Shown here piece after piece: positions 38,458 to 48,512 of a stretch of 64,000 bases of DNA. The number at the start of each line of letters is the position of its first letter. The stretch's first letter is position 1. Origin of the DNA: Anaerolineae bacterium (lineage in GTDB: Bacteria; Chloroflexota; Anaerolineae; Promineifilales; Promineifilaceae); the NCBI GenBank assembly GCA_007123775.1, contig SLGK01000027.1:1-64000 (forward strand). Direction: 5' to 3'. The position numbers and the translations under genes were made by a program. A model generated the notes under the pieces. That model worked only from the letters and a program-made list of their open reading frames with translations. It made no database searches and was not told where the DNA came from.

Positions 38458-38868
38458 ATGAATCAGAACATTGTACCACCTGTAGTCTGGGTCCATAGTG
38501 ATGGCCTCGATAAAACAGACCCGGCTCAAGGCGCCTATCCCCACGCACCGGCGCTCTGGGTATGGGACGAAACATTGCTGCGAAACTGGTTGATTACCAT
38601 TTATCAATCCCGCTTCATTTGTGATTACTTGCTAAAACTGCCCGTTACCGTTAGACGGGGCGATGTCGTCGCTGAGCTGATCAAGTTTGCTCAGGAACAG
38701 GGCACAACCCACATTGCCACCACCAGCACCAGCAATCCCGGCTTTCTCCAAATTTGCCGCCAGCTACAAGAGCAGGGTTTTAGCGTGGAAATCTTTGAAA
38801 AGAGACCGATGCTAACCCCCGAAACGGTGTACGCACCCGACCTGAAATGGGCTTCCCCGGCCTGGTAA
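38458..38868 (+). CDS. Small Rossmann-like protein resembling a stand-alone photolyase N-terminal domain
   Basis: 'VVWVHSDGLDKTDPAQGAYPHAPALWVWDETLLRNW...LPVTVRRGDVVAELIKFAQEQGTTHIATTSTSNP'; no FAD-binding domain follows. Confidence 0.5.
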   Translation: MNQNIVPPVVWVHSDGLDKTDPAQGAYPHAPALWVWDETLLRNWLITIYQSRFICDYLLKLPVTVRRGDVVAELIKFAQEQGTTHIATTSTSNPGFLQICRQLQEQGFSVEIFEKRPMLTPETVYAPDLKWASPAW

Positions 38869-38935
38869 GGTAGCAAACAACCAGCCTTTCAATAGATGAG
38901 ATAACCTGAACGCCATAGGCGGCCAGACAATATAG

Positions 38936-38990
38936 TCTCGGCTGATCCCGGAATCTGTGTATGCCCGGATCAGCCGAGATTTTTTATTTT
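38936..38990 (+). terminator. Strong intrinsic terminator
   Basis: TCTCGGCTGATCCCGG-aatctgtgtatg-CCCGGATCAGCCGAGA followed by TTTTTTATTTT. Confidence 0.85.
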
Positions 38991-39023
38991 GTCGCTTCTT
39001 ATGATCGCAGCTACACTTTGGGC

Positions 39024-40208
39024 GTGAAAAATACCCCTGCCGCCAATCTGTCAGGTCAGATTCTGGTATTAACCATCGGCCGTCTTTTCCTCAATACCGG
39101 GATTCGCATGGTATATCCCTTTATTCCTGCCCTGGCGCGAGGTTTAGGGGTTCCCATCTCTGATCTCTACACGCTGGTGCTGGTGCGGAACTTCGCCGGT
39201 TTTTTTTGCCCGCTGTTTGGCCCCATGACGGATCGCTACGGCCGTAAACCGATGATGGTCGGGGCTATGCTGCTGTTTAGCCTGGGCTGCCTGCTGGTTG
39301 TCGTCGCTCCTGGTTATTGGGTGCTGGGGGCAACGCTGGCCGTGATTGCCCTGGCCAAAGTCATTTACGACCCGGCCATGCAAGCCTACCTGGGGGATGT
39401 GGTGCCCTACCGGGAACGCGGCTGGGCCATTGCCCTGACAGAGTTGGCCTGGGCCGGTGGTCTGCTGGTGGGCGCACCCGCCGCCGGCTTCCTCATCGAG
39501 CAGCAGGGCTGGCAGGCACCCTTTTTGTGGCTCGGTTTACTGGGCGTAGGGGCGGCGTTGCTGCTGTGGCGTTATTTGCCGGGCAGCCCGCGCCGGGTAG
39601 GACCAGCACCGCGCTGGCGCGATCTGGTGACTACGCTGCGCCGCTACCCGGTCATCTGGGCCGCCGCCGCCTACCTGATGCTGGCGATGGGCGCCAACGA
39701 AACGCTTTTCATTATCTATGGCGACTGGATGGAGGATAGCTTTGGCCTGTCGCTAACGAGCCTGGGGCTGGCGGCGGCCGTTATTGGCATTTCAGAGGTG
39801 ACGGGGGAGCTGGGCGTGGGAACGGCCGTTGACCGTTTGGGCAAGCGGCCTGTTGTCATTGTTACCGGCTGTATCAACGTTTTGCTCTATCTGACCATCC
39901 CCAGCCTCAGCCTGACCCTGACCAGCGCCCTGATTTCCCTCTTTCTCCTCTTTCTCAGCTTCGAAATGACCCTGGTCGGTTCGGTCCCGCTGCTGACCGA
40001 GCTGGTGCCCCAGGCGCGGGGCCTGGTTATGTCGATGGCCATCGCCGCCGGCGCGCTGGGGCGCACGATAGGCGCCATCATTGGACCCATCATCTGGGAA
40101 ACGGCCGGTTTTCACCTGACAGGATTGGTGGCGGCTGTTATTATGGGGGTAGCCGTCATCATTTTGGCGGTCTGGGTAAGAGAAGGCGAAAATGAAAATG
40201 ACGGATGA
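39024..40208 (+). CDS. Major facilitator superfamily transporter (GTG start proposed)
   Basis: 'FCPLFGPMTDRYGRKPMMVGAMLLFSLGCLLV'; 12 hydrophobic segments; ORF-track ATG at 38961 lies inside the terminator. Confidence 0.88.
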   Translation: MKNTPAANLSGQILVLTIGRLFLNTGIRMVYPFIPALARGLGVPISDLYTLVLVRNFAGFFCPLFGPMTDRYGRKPMMVGAMLLFSLGCLLVVVAPGYWVLGATLAVIALAKVIYDPAMQAYLGDVVPYRERGWAIALTELAWAGGLLVGAPAAGFLIEQQGWQAPFLWLGLLGVGAALLLWRYLPGSPRRVGPAPRWRDLVTTLRRYPVIWAAAAYLMLAMGANETLFIIYGDWMEDSFGLSLTSLGLAAAVIGISEVTGELGVGTAVDRLGKRPVVIVTGCINVLLYLTIPSLSLTLTSALISLFLLFLSFEMTLVGSVPLLTELVPQARGLVMSMAIAAGALGRTIGAIIGPIIWETAGFHLTGLVAAVIMGVAVIILAVWVREGENENDG

Positions 40209-40267
40209 CCGACGCCAAAGGACGGAGCAAGTTCTTCCATCGTCGGTCCTTCGTCCGCCGTCCTTTT
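40200..40267. repeat. Heptad-repeat hairpin (GACGGAT type)
   Basis: gacggat gaccgac gccaaag gacggag ... tcgtcggtccttcgtccgccgtcc; related to 24857-24921. Confidence 0.8.
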
Positions 40268-40284
40268 CTTGAAGGAGAAGACGC

Positions 40285-41556
40285 ATGGAACAGGTAGACT
40301 TGCTCATACACTCGGCCAGCCAGGTATGCGTGGTGCCGGGGCCTGACGGACCACAGCGCGGTGACAAACTGGGCGAGTTGGGCTTAATTCGGGATGGGGC
40401 GGTGGCGGTGAAAAACGGCCGTATTCACGCTGTTGGTCCCACGGAAATTCTACGGCAGCAGGTAACGGCCGTGACGGAGATTGACGCCAGCGGCCGGGCT
40501 GTGATCCCTGGCTTTGTCGATCCACATACCCACATCCCCTGGTACGGCGACCGCGCTCACGAATTTGAGCAGCGCGTGGCTGGGGCCAGCTACATGGAAA
40601 TCATGGCGGCGGGCGGCGGCATCATGTCTACGGTGCGGGCCACCCGGCAGGCCAGTTTGGATGACCTGGTCGCTGACAATCTGCCCCGGCTACAGCGCAT
40701 GATGAGCTATGGTACCACCAGCGTCGAGTGTAAAACTGGCTACGGCCTGGATACGGCCACCGAGCTAAAGCAGCTTGAAGCTATTACGAGCCTCAACGAA
40801 GCCCATCCCCTTGACCTCACACCTACCTTTCTGCCAGCCCACGCCGTTCCGGCCGGGCAAGAGACGGAGGCGTATGTGGCTCAGGTTATAGAAGAGATTT
40901 TGCCCGCCGGCGCCGCCTGGATGCAGCAGCGGGGTGTTACCCTTTTCTGTGACGTCTTTTGTGAAGAGGGGGTGTTTGACATAGACCAGACGCGCCGCAT
41001 ATTAGAAACTGCGCGTGATCTGGGCTACCGGCTTAAAGTTCATGCCGACGAGTTCGTTGGGCTGGGCGGGACTAAACTGGCGGTGGAGTTGGGTGCGGTT
41101 TCGGCCGACCACCTGGTGCAAACACCTGACGCCGACATCGCCGCCCTGGGTCGTGGCCAGACAATTGCCGTGGCCCTGCCGGGCACGCCTTTTGGCCTGG
41201 GGCATCATGACTATACGCCGGCTGCAAAAATCCTGGCGGCCGGTGGTGCCCTGGCCCTGGCCACTGACTGTAATCCCGGTACCTGTTGGTGTGAGTCGAT
41301 GCAGATGGTGATTGCTCTGGCCTGCCGCTATCTGGGATTGACGCAGGCGCAGGCGTTGGTGGCCAGCACCCTGAACGCCGCCCACGCCATTGGTCGCGGC
41401 CACGATGTGGGCAGCCTGGAGCCAGGTAAACTGGCTGATATATTGCTGTTGCAGGTAGCCGATTACCGGCAGCTTGGTTATCGATTTGGTACCAATTTGG
41501 TGGAGACGGTGATTAAGCGAGGGGAGATTATGGACCGGACGGGGTTCAGCCAGTAG
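40285..41556 (+). CDS. hutI: Imidazolonepropionase
   Basis: 'VIPGFVDPHTHIPWYGDRAHEFEQRVAGASYMEIMAAGGGIMSTVRATRQAS', 'SVECKTGYGLD', 'ALATDCNPGT'. Confidence 0.95.
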   Translation: MEQVDLLIHSASQVCVVPGPDGPQRGDKLGELGLIRDGAVAVKNGRIHAVGPTEILRQQVTAVTEIDASGRAVIPGFVDPHTHIPWYGDRAHEFEQRVAGASYMEIMAAGGGIMSTVRATRQASLDDLVADNLPRLQRMMSYGTTSVECKTGYGLDTATELKQLEAITSLNEAHPLDLTPTFLPAHAVPAGQETEAYVAQVIEEILPAGAAWMQQRGVTLFCDVFCEEGVFDIDQTRRILETARDLGYRLKVHADEFVGLGGTKLAVELGAVSADHLVQTPDADIAALGRGQTIAVALPGTPFGLGHHDYTPAAKILAAGGALALATDCNPGTCWCESMQMVIALACRYLGLTQAQALVASTLNAAHAIGRGHDVGSLEPGKLADILLLQVADYRQLGYRFGTNLVETVIKRGEIMDRTGFSQ

Positions 41557-41566
41557 GGAGGAGGTA

Positions 41567-41758
41567 GTGATGGATGGGCTAACCATAGATATAGACGCCT
41601 TATGGCAGTTGGCAGTGGTGGCGTTAATGCTGGTAGCAGGATGGGTCACGCTGCGCCTTCTCTTTAAGCTAACGGTAACGTTGTTCCGCATCGGTTGCAT
41701 TGTTATTGGTTTGATTGTGGGCATCGCTTTCCTGGCCACGCTCTTTGCTTCGTTGTAG
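41567..41758 (+). CDS. Small predicted two-helix membrane protein
   Basis: 63-aa ORF with two hydrophobic stretches, 10 bp after hutI. Confidence 0.4.
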   Translation: MMDGLTIDIDALWQLAVVALMLVAGWVTLRLLFKLTVTLFRIGCIVIGLIVGIAFLATLFASL

Positions 41759-41810
41759 TCGCTGACTGTTGCCGCTACTAGGCTAACTTTGCCTTGCTCT
41801 GGGGCAAAGG

Positions 41811-41831
41811 TATAATATGACATAATGTCAT
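41811..41831 (+). promoter_or_regulatory. -10 TATAAT overlapping palindrome ATGACAT-A-ATGTCAT
   Basis: TATAAT 41811-41816, perfect inverted repeat 41817-41831. Confidence 0.5.
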
Positions 41832-41853
41832 GTTCAACACGGACCTTGATTCT

Positions 41854-42852
41854 ATGAATGGGATGTTACTGAAACGACTTGCGCTGGCTGTGGTTGTTCT
41901 GTCGCTGATAGCGGGCTGCCGGCAGGATGAGGTCCCGGAAACGGCCGAATTAACTCCACCTACCGAGGCCGTAAGCGAAACGGCCGTCGCTCCGCCAACG
42001 GAACTTCCGGCAGATGTGGCCAGCCCCACGCCTGAACCACCTACGCCTACGCCTGAACCACCACTGGCCGCTCGCGTTAACGGCCAACCTATCCTGCTGG
42101 AAACGTTTGAGCAAGAACTGGCCCGCTATGAACAAGCTTTGGTTGAATTGGGCCTGGAAAAGGAAGAAGCGGTTTACCGCGAGGAAGTATTACAGGCCCT
42201 TATTGAGCGGGCATTGATCGTACAGGAAGCGGAGCGTGAAGGTATTGAGGTGACGCCAGAGATGGTCATGACCAGAATCGAGGAGCTGCGGGTAGCGGCC
42301 GGCGAATCGGGTAATTATGAAGCATGGCTAGAGGCCAATCGTTGGACAGAGGAAACGTTCCGTGAGGCGCTGAGGCATGAAATGATCATTGAAGAAATGG
42401 TAGCGGCCGTTACCGCTGACGTGCCCCAGGCCGTAGAACAGGTGCGCGCCCGGTATATTCAGGTAGATAATGCCGAGCTGGCGCAAAACCTGCTGACTGA
42501 GCTACAAGCAGGCGCCAACTTTGCCACTTTGGCCGCGCGTCACTCTTTAGATCAGCTAACGGCCCAGAATGGGGGCGACCTTGACTTCTTTGCCCGCGGT
42601 TCGCTATTAGTGCCGGAAGTGGAAGAGGCGGCCTTTGCTCTCCAACCGGGTGAGATTAGTGATGTGATTACTGCCACCAACGGCAACGGCGAAACGGTCT
42701 ATTATCTGGTGCAAACAGTGGAACGTGACCCGCAACGGCCGTTGCGCGACAATATGCGCTATAATCTGTTACAGCAGCGTTTTGAAAGTTGGCTAGGCCA
42801 GTTATGGTCTGAGGCCGAAATCGAACGCTTCGTGACAACAAACAGTTCCTAG
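41854..42852 (+). CDS. Peptidylprolyl isomerase lipoprotein (SurA/PrsA, parvulin-type)
   Basis: 'LSLIAGCRQDE' lipobox; 'ARYIQVDNAELAQNLLTELQAGANFATLAARHSLDQLTAQNGGDLDFFARGSLVPEVEEAAFALQPGEISDVI'-like parvulin core. Confidence 0.88.
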   Translation: MNGMLLKRLALAVVVLSLIAGCRQDEVPETAELTPPTEAVSETAVAPPTELPADVASPTPEPPTPTPEPPLAARVNGQPILLETFEQELARYEQALVELGLEKEEAVYREEVLQALIERALIVQEAEREGIEVTPEMVMTRIEELRVAAGESGNYEAWLEANRWTEETFREALRHEMIIEEMVAAVTADVPQAVEQVRARYIQVDNAELAQNLLTELQAGANFATLAARHSLDQLTAQNGGDLDFFARGSLLVPEVEEAAFALQPGEISDVITATNGNGETVYYLVQTVERDPQRPLRDNMRYNLLQQRFESWLGQLWSEAEIERFVTTNSS

Positions 42853-42944
42853 TGGCTAGAAGCAGTAGTCGGAAACAGACGTGCAGCCATAGATAGTCAC
42901 CGCTGCCTTCCGTTTACCGCTTGGGGCCATAAGAGAGGGGTTTT

Positions 42945-43787
42945 ATGAGCGAGACAACTTTTCGACGTCAAAAGAGAAGCGGCTGTGGCGGCCGCCTCGT
43001 GAATCTGCTGGCCGTGGTAATAGCCGCTGTCGCTATATTGCTCCTCTGTGGGGTTGGGCTAATTTTGCTGACCCCCGATGCGTTGGCCAACACTCCTCTG
43101 GCTCCCTTGACCGCGCTGACAGACAGGGATGCCGTTGAAGTTGAACTACCCACGGCTATTCCCGTTGCCGTTGTGCCCACAGAGACGGCTACTTCTGTGT
43201 CTTCCCTGCTGCAGCCCACCTGGACGCCACGCGGGGCCGTCTTGATAGAGACGGCCACCCCCCTGGCTACCAGCACGGTTGGGCCATCACCTACGCCTTC
43301 GGTAACGCCCTTTTTGCCTACGCGCACGCCCACGCCAACCGCTACCAACACCGCCACGCCCACGCCGACCGATACACCTGAGGGGCCAACGCTGACGCCC
43401 AGCCCTACTCGCTCCCAGTTTCCTTTCACCCGTTCGGATGTTAGCCCGCAATATATGGCTAACTATGCCAATCCGGCCGCCTGTCAATGGATGGGGATCG
43501 CCGGTGAGGTGTTTGACATCAATCGCAATCCGGTACCCCAGGGCCAATATCGGGTTCATGTGTGGAGTGAGGGTTTTGACGAACGGGCCGAGGTTGGTGG
43601 CGCACCTGCCTACGGCGGGCCATCAGGTTGGGAGCAGTTTCTACATGACCGGCCCATGGTCCGTACCTACAATGTGCAGCTCGAGACGGTCAACGGCACG
43701 GCCGTTTCCCAGGTTTACTCAGTACTATCCCGCGCCGCCTGTGAGCAGAACCTGATTCGCTTTGACTTCATACAAAACCATCAGTAA
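42945..43787 (+). CDS. Membrane-anchored protein with Pro/Thr-rich linker and C-terminal extracellular domain
   Basis: N-terminal TM; 'TRTPTPTATNTATPTPTDTPEGPTLTPSPT' linker; 'CQWMGIAGEVFDINRNPVPQGQYRVHVW' domain. Confidence 0.6.
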   Translation: MSETTFRRQKRSGCGGRLVNLLAVVIAAVAILLLCGVGLILLTPDALANTPLAPLTALTDRDAVEVELPTAIPVAVVPTETATSVSSLLQPTWTPRGAVLIETATPLATSTVGPSPTPSVTPFLPTRTPTPTATNTATPTPTDTPEGPTLTPSPTRSQFPFTRSDVSPQYMANYANPAACQWMGIAGEVFDINRNPVPQGQYRVHVWSEGFDERAEVGGAPAYGGPSGWEQFLHDRPMVRTYNVQLETVNGTAVSQVYSVLSRAACEQNLIRFDFIQNHQ

Positions 43788-43908
43788 GGGTCGGGTAGGC
43801 ATTCAGCCCCGCTGGGGGCCGGCGCGGTTTTGTACACAATTTACGGTAATGAGATGGCCGTACCACCTGCTGTGGTTGACTGGTAGAATACGGCCGTTTT
43901 CCTCTAGT

Positions 43909-45189
43909 TTATACCCCTGCCACTGACAACGCTTTTTCGTACTGAGCCAACACCTGAGCCGTATGGGTTTGAATGGTTTGTACTGGTTTAATGCCCGCTT
44001 GCAGCCGCTGGCGTGTGGCGGGTGACTGCTGAAGTTCCTGTAAGTAATGGGCCAGCACCAGCGCATTGCCCGGCGGAAAATGGTAGCCATCTACGCCATG
44101 CTCCACCCGCTCTTTGAGGGCACCCAGGTCTGAGGCGATGACCGGCACACCGGCCGCGAATGCCTCTTGTACAATGAGCGATGCGGTCTCGTACCAGAGT
44201 GAGGGCACCACGATCACATCAAGTTTGCTCAGAGCCAGCCATAATTGCTGGTGGGGCAGCCGTCCGGGAAAGTGAATGGCCGGGTGGCGGGCTGATTGTT
44301 GTAATTGGGCAACGTAAGCAGGAAAAGCGGTGGGGTCGCCGTAGATGGTTAATCTAAATTGCTCGGCGGGGAGCTGATTCATGGCCTCTATTAGAACATG
44401 GACGCCTTTTTGCCAGGAGAGTCCGCCTATGTAACCAATGTGCAGCCGGTCGTTACTGGTTGACCGGGTGGTGGTTGGCAAATGAGCCGGAACGGCTATA
44501 CCGTGGGGGATGACGGTGATATTTTCGGGATTGAGACCTAATTGGGCGTGGATATTAGCCGTGAACTGGGTTGGGGCAATCAGGCCACTTGCCCGGCTTA
44601 GCACCTGACGTAATCGTTTTTCACGATAGGCAAACAGGGGGGCTAGGGTGGGTGTCAACGGCCGTAACCGGGGCTGTCCAGCGCGAGCCACAGCGCAATG
44701 GGCGCAGTTGAGCCACCAGTTTGGCCCGCGGCACACCTGATTACCGTAGTTCGTAATCAGTTGGGCGTTGGCACACAGATGCCAATAGTCGTGGAGCGTG
44801 ACAATGTAAGGCAGGTTGGCTTGTTTGAGCATTGAAGCCAGACCAACCGGCATACCCATCAGGTGTTGAATGTGGACCAGGTCCGGTGCGGCAGCGGCCA
44901 GTACGTCAGCCAGCGCCAGCGCCAGCGGTGGTCTGCTCCAAAGTGGGCGAAAGGTAGCAGCAAATACGGCCGTATCCCTTTGTTCTCCCAGCGGCACCCG
45001 GTAGATAATGCCTTCCTCAGCCATTTCTTGCTGATAAAGGCTACCACGAATAGGCGGGCGGAGCGAGGGCGTGAAGATAGCGACATGATGCCCTTGCTGG
45101 CGCTGCTGGCGAGCCAGCGTCTGCGTATATAATTCTGTGCCCCCAATTTTGTCGGGCAGGTATTGGTGGATCAGGTGTAATATTCGCAT
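43909..45189 (-). CDS. Glycosyltransferase family 4
   Basis: 'MRILHLIHQYLPDKIGGTELYTQTLARQQ', 'VPSLWYETASLIVQEAFAAGVPVIASDLGALKE'. Confidence 0.93.
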   Translation of the reverse strand: MRILHLIHQYLPDKIGGTELYTQTLARQQRQQGHHVAIFTPSLRPPIRGSLYQQEMAEEGIIYRVPLGEQRDTAVFAATFRPLWSRPPLALALADVLAAAAPDLVHIQHLMGMPVGLASMLKQANLPYIVTLHDYWHLCANAQLITNYGNQVCRGPNWWLNCAHCAVARAGQPRLRPLTPTLAPLFAYREKRLRQVLSRASGLIAPTQFTANIHAQLGLNPENITVIPHGIAVPAHLPTTTRSTSNDRLHIGYIGGLSWQKGVHVLIEAMNQLPAEQFRLTIYGDPTAFPAYVAQLQQSARHPAIHFPGRLPHQQLWLALSKLDVIVVPSLWYETASLIVQEAFAAGVPVIASDLGALKERVEHGVDGYHFPPGNALVLAHYLQELQQSPATRQRLQAGIKPVQTIQTHTAQVLAQYEKALSVAGV

Positions 45190-46433
45190 TAGCGGCTAGT
45201 CTCTAGTAAATGATGATATTGAGTTAGCACCTGTTGGGCTACCTGGGGCCAGGTGTATTGCCGGGCGACTTTTTGGCGGCCCTGCGTGCCTAATCGTTGG
45301 CTAAGGTCGGGGTCAGTTAGTAACCGCCTGATGGCAGCAGCCAGCGCAGGCACATCCCCATAGGCAACCAGTAGCCCGTTTTGCTCGGCATCAATGACGC
45401 CAGGTATGCCCCCCGCAGCAGCCCCAATAACTGGTTTGCTGTGATACCAGGCTTCCAACAGTACAAGGCCAAAAGAATCGGTGCGAGACGGGAGCAAAAG
45501 CATTTTGCTGTTTTGCAGCAGAGCATGTTTGACTGCCTCTGGCAATATACCTAATGGGCGTATTTGCTGCTGCTGGTCTAAAGGCAGGCGGTGACGGAAG
45601 CGGTCAAATTCGGGTGTACTCTGGCCGATCAGGACCAGCGTGATCTCAACCCCTTGCTGTCTAAGTTGCAGGACTGCCTGGGCTGCGTGAATGGCCCCTT
45701 TTTCGCGGCTGGCCCGGCCGATAAAGAGGAGATAGGGGGCTGGTAGGGGAGGAACGGCCGTGTCAATTGTTTGTGGTGGTTTATCCATACCGCTACCCAC
45801 CACGGCTATTTGCCCTGGTTGGCAGCCCAGGGCCAACAATCCTCGTTGTTCGACATCAGTTAAGGCCAGCACACAGTCAGCATCAAGGAGCAACTGGCGC
45901 TGGTGGTGCATGGTCGCGTTACGAGCTACCCGATCATTCCCTTCGCCGAAGTGCATAAAAGGGGTGGCCACAAAGGGCAGTCCGCGTCGCCGGGCGTACT
46001 GCCAGGCTACCAGCAGCGGATATTCCCAGGAAATGTTGAAAGCATGAACCAGATCAAAAGGGCCAGGTAGAGCTTCCAGGCGGGCAGCCAGGCCGGGTAG
46101 GGGCGGTATAAGGCGGGCCATGTGCTGCAAGCGTGGTGATTGATCACCGGGCAGCATAGAAATTAGCACCATCAGCTTGCGCCAGGCCAGTAGACCGGTC
46201 CGGCCGCCGGGAAAGGGGGTTAGCGGTACGTGTATTAGCTTGAGGTTGGGGGGTAGAGCGGGACATGGGGCTGTGGCCTGTCCCTGCCAGAGATGGTTTT
46301 CACGGGTGGCGGTAGAGGTGACGGCCGTAACCTGGTGTCCGACAGCCGCTAACTGCCGGGCCAAGGTGCCAGCATACCGCTCTCCACCACCCGGAAAGGG
46401 TGGAAAAGCTGGTGTTACGAATAAAATATGCAC
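45189..46433 (-). CDS. Glycosyltransferase family 4
   Basis: 'ILFVTPAFPPFPGGGERYAGTLARQLAAVGHQVTAVTS', 'LPSRTDSFGLVLLEAWYHSKPVIGAAAGGIPGVID'. Confidence 0.93.
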   Translation of the reverse strand: MHILFVTPAFPPFPGGGERYAGTLARQLAAVGHQVTAVTSTATRENHLWQGQATAPCPALPPNLKLIHVPLTPFPGGRTGLLAWRKLMVLISMLPGDQSPRLQHMARLIPPLPGLAARLEALPGPFDLVHAFNISWEYPLLVAWQYARRRGLPFVATPFMHFGEGNDRVARNATMHHQRQLLLDADCVLALTDVEQRGLLALGCQPGQIAVVGSGMDKPPQTIDTAVPPLPAPYLLFIGRASREKGAIHAAQAVLQLRQQGVEITLVLIGQSTPEFDRFRHRLPLDQQQQIRPLGILPEAVKHALLQNSKMLLLPSRTDSFGLVLLEAWYHSKPVIGAAAGGIPGVIDAEQNGLLVAYGDVPALAAAIRRLLTDPDLSQRLGTQGRQKVARQYTWPQVAQQVLTQYHHLLETSR

Positions 46434-46457
46434 TCAATGCCAGTAAACAACAACTCT

Positions 46458-48512
46458 TTAGCGCAAGATCACTGGTAAGTAAACTTCGTGAATCTCTTCA
46501 ACAACGTGTACAACAACAGGTATCGTGAATGGACTGTTGGGTACAGGCTGTTCGTTATCAGTGGCTTCGATGATGATATTGCCCAGATGATGGTAACCTA
46601 AACTCAAACCGGTGGTGTTGATAGTGGCCAAGATAGTTTCTTCATCACTAACACTTCCATAATAGCTGACCAGGGCCACCCGATCCGGCAGCGTCGTAGC
46701 GTTCCAGGTTAGGGTGCCATTGCCAACATTACGGATTCTCACCAGTCTCTGAATGTTACTGGGATCGAGCCATTGGTGCAATGCTGTTAAGTTACCGGGG
46801 GTGACATCTAAAATGGGTTGTCTCTGGTTGCCCGTTCGCTCCGGATTGCCTTTGAACATAGGCCAGTCGGCCTGGCCGCTTGTCGGTGATAATTCCCACA
46901 CGTAGACATGGCTATTGAAAGTGATGAGTTCTAAACGGCCGTTGTTATTCAAATCGGCAACGACCGGCGAGTTTTGCAGCAACCCTTCAGCAAAGTAAAA
47001 AGGGCCGTTGGGTGGGTTGCTGCTGGTGGTAAGCTGTTGGCCCTGCCCGTTCACAATCGTGATCGACCAGCCAGTAGTCAGAAAAATCTCCATTTTGCCG
47101 TCGCCAGTATAGTCTGCCAGGATAGGGGCCGAACCAACATCGTGGCGGTAGCCATTACCTGTTTGATCACGGGGCGTCATGGGGAACCCGGGCACTGTTG
47201 AGCCATTGAGCCGCCAGGCATATAATTTTCTGTCCATGGCAGCCACCACAATTTCGGGCTGACCATCGCCGGTTATGTCGCCAATAGCCGGCGAACCGGG
47301 CACATTGTCTCCCACTGCTTTGCCACCAGCCCAGCCGGGCAAGTCGTTGCCGTTACTATCCAGAGCATAAAAGCGGTGGCCGGCATTTGTGTTGTAAAAT
47401 GTGCCCGTGCCTATGAAAATTTCTGCACGGCCGTTTCGCGTCACATCATAAAGCAGCGGTGTAGACTGGAAAATTTGCCATTTGTAAATGGGGAAATTAG
47501 GCAGAATATTGCCAAAGCGGTCTATAGCATAAAGACTGCCGCCACAATAACCGGGTGCCCAGCCGGGTGGCGTGGCATAGGGGCAGTGCCAACCACCGCT
47601 GTTACCACCCCACCGATCATCAAAATTACCTTCATCTGTGCCAACTATAATTTCCAGATAGCCATCACCCGTGACATCGGCCAGGGCAGGTGATGACCAG
47701 ATAGTATCGGCTAAACGGCCTTGCAAATTAGCCCAACCAAATCGCTGCCAGTGGTTACTGTTGATTGGAAAGCCGGGGAGGAGTGTGCCATCATGACGCC
47801 AGGCATAAATCCGCTTGTCAAAACCGGTAGACACAATTTCTAACTGGCCGTCACCGGTTAGGTCACCGACCGCGGGCGTGGCATAGATGGTATCAGGATA
47901 ACCAATAGGAGGGTTTTCGTCGCCTGCTAGTTTGGGCCAGTTGGCTTTCACTGTGCCGTTAGCATTTAGCACAATTACGCCACCTCTGGTCTGGTCATTC
48001 ACCATGGCGGTAGAGCCAGCCCCAATCACGATTTCAAGGCTGCCGTTGCCGTTCAGATCGGCTATGGTCGGTGATGAGTGAATCCGCTGGCTACCAGCGG
48101 CCATGCCGAAGTAGGGTGCCAAATCGATCTGCCACAGTTGATATAGGCCATTGTGATCGTTGGCGTAAGCCAAAACACGGCCGTTATTGCTGGCGACAAT
48201 GATTTCGAGACGGCCGTTCCCAGTTAAGTCAGCTACGGCAGCCGAACTGGGGTGGCAGTTATTGTGCCCACCACAATCCCGGCTGGGAACGGCAATCTTC
48301 CATTTAGGCGATATAAGCGTGTTTGTACTTAAAGGGGCTTCTGAATAAGATATGGTTTCTAAAGATGTTAGGGAATCGAGTTCAACGGCAGTCACATCCA
48401 ATGCCTTCTTGTCAAAAAAAACAAGCATGAACGCTACCCATACACAAAAAATGACTAGCTTGGCAAAAGAAAGGTGACTAGATATTGTTGGATGTGATCT
48501 TATGTTCTTCAT
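46458..48512 (-). CDS. Secreted FG-GAP/VCBS-repeat beta-propeller protein
   Basis: Repeats 'SSPALADVTGDGYLEIIVGTDEGN', 'GSPAIGDITGDGQPEIVVAAMDRKLYAWRLNGS'; ends 'HEVYLPVILR'. Confidence 0.9.
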   Translation of the reverse strand: MKNIRSHPTISSHLSFAKLVIFCVWVAFMLVFFDKKALDVTAVELDSLTSLETISYSEAPLSTNTLISPKWKIAVPSRDCGGHNNCHPSSAAVADLTGNGRLEIIVASNNGRVLAYANDHNGLYQLWQIDLAPYFGMAAGSQRIHSSPTIADLNGNGSLEIVIGAGSTAMVNDQTRGGVIVLNANGTVKANWPKLAGDENPPIGYPDTIYATPAVGDLTGDGQLEIVSTGFDKRIYAWRHDGTLLPGFPINSNHWQRFGWANLQGRLADTIWSSPALADVTGDGYLEIIVGTDEGNFDDRWGGNSGGWHCPYATPPGWAPGYCGGSLYAIDRFGNILPNFPIYKWQIFQSTPLLYDVTRNGRAEIFIGTGTFYNTNAGHRFYALDSNGNDLPGWAGGKAVGDNVPGSPAIGDITGDGQPEIVVAAMDRKLYAWRLNGSTVPGFPMTPRDQTGNGYRHDVGSAPILADYTGDGKMEIFLTTGWSITIVNGQGQQLTTSSNPPNGPFYFAEGLLQNSPVVADLNNNGRLELITFNSHVYVWELSPTSGQADWPMFKGNPERTGNQRQPILDVTPGNLTALHQWLDPSNIQRLVRIRNVGNGTLTWNATTLPDRVALVSYYGSVSDEETILATINTTGLSLGYHHLGNIIIEATDNEQPVPNSPFTIPVVVHVVEEIHEVYLPVILR

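Noticed and set aside
38961-39023. Upstream ATG start of the MFS ORF
   Set aside because: The ATG lies in the loop of a strong intrinsic terminator (38936-38990); the in-frame GTG at 39024 is more plausible.
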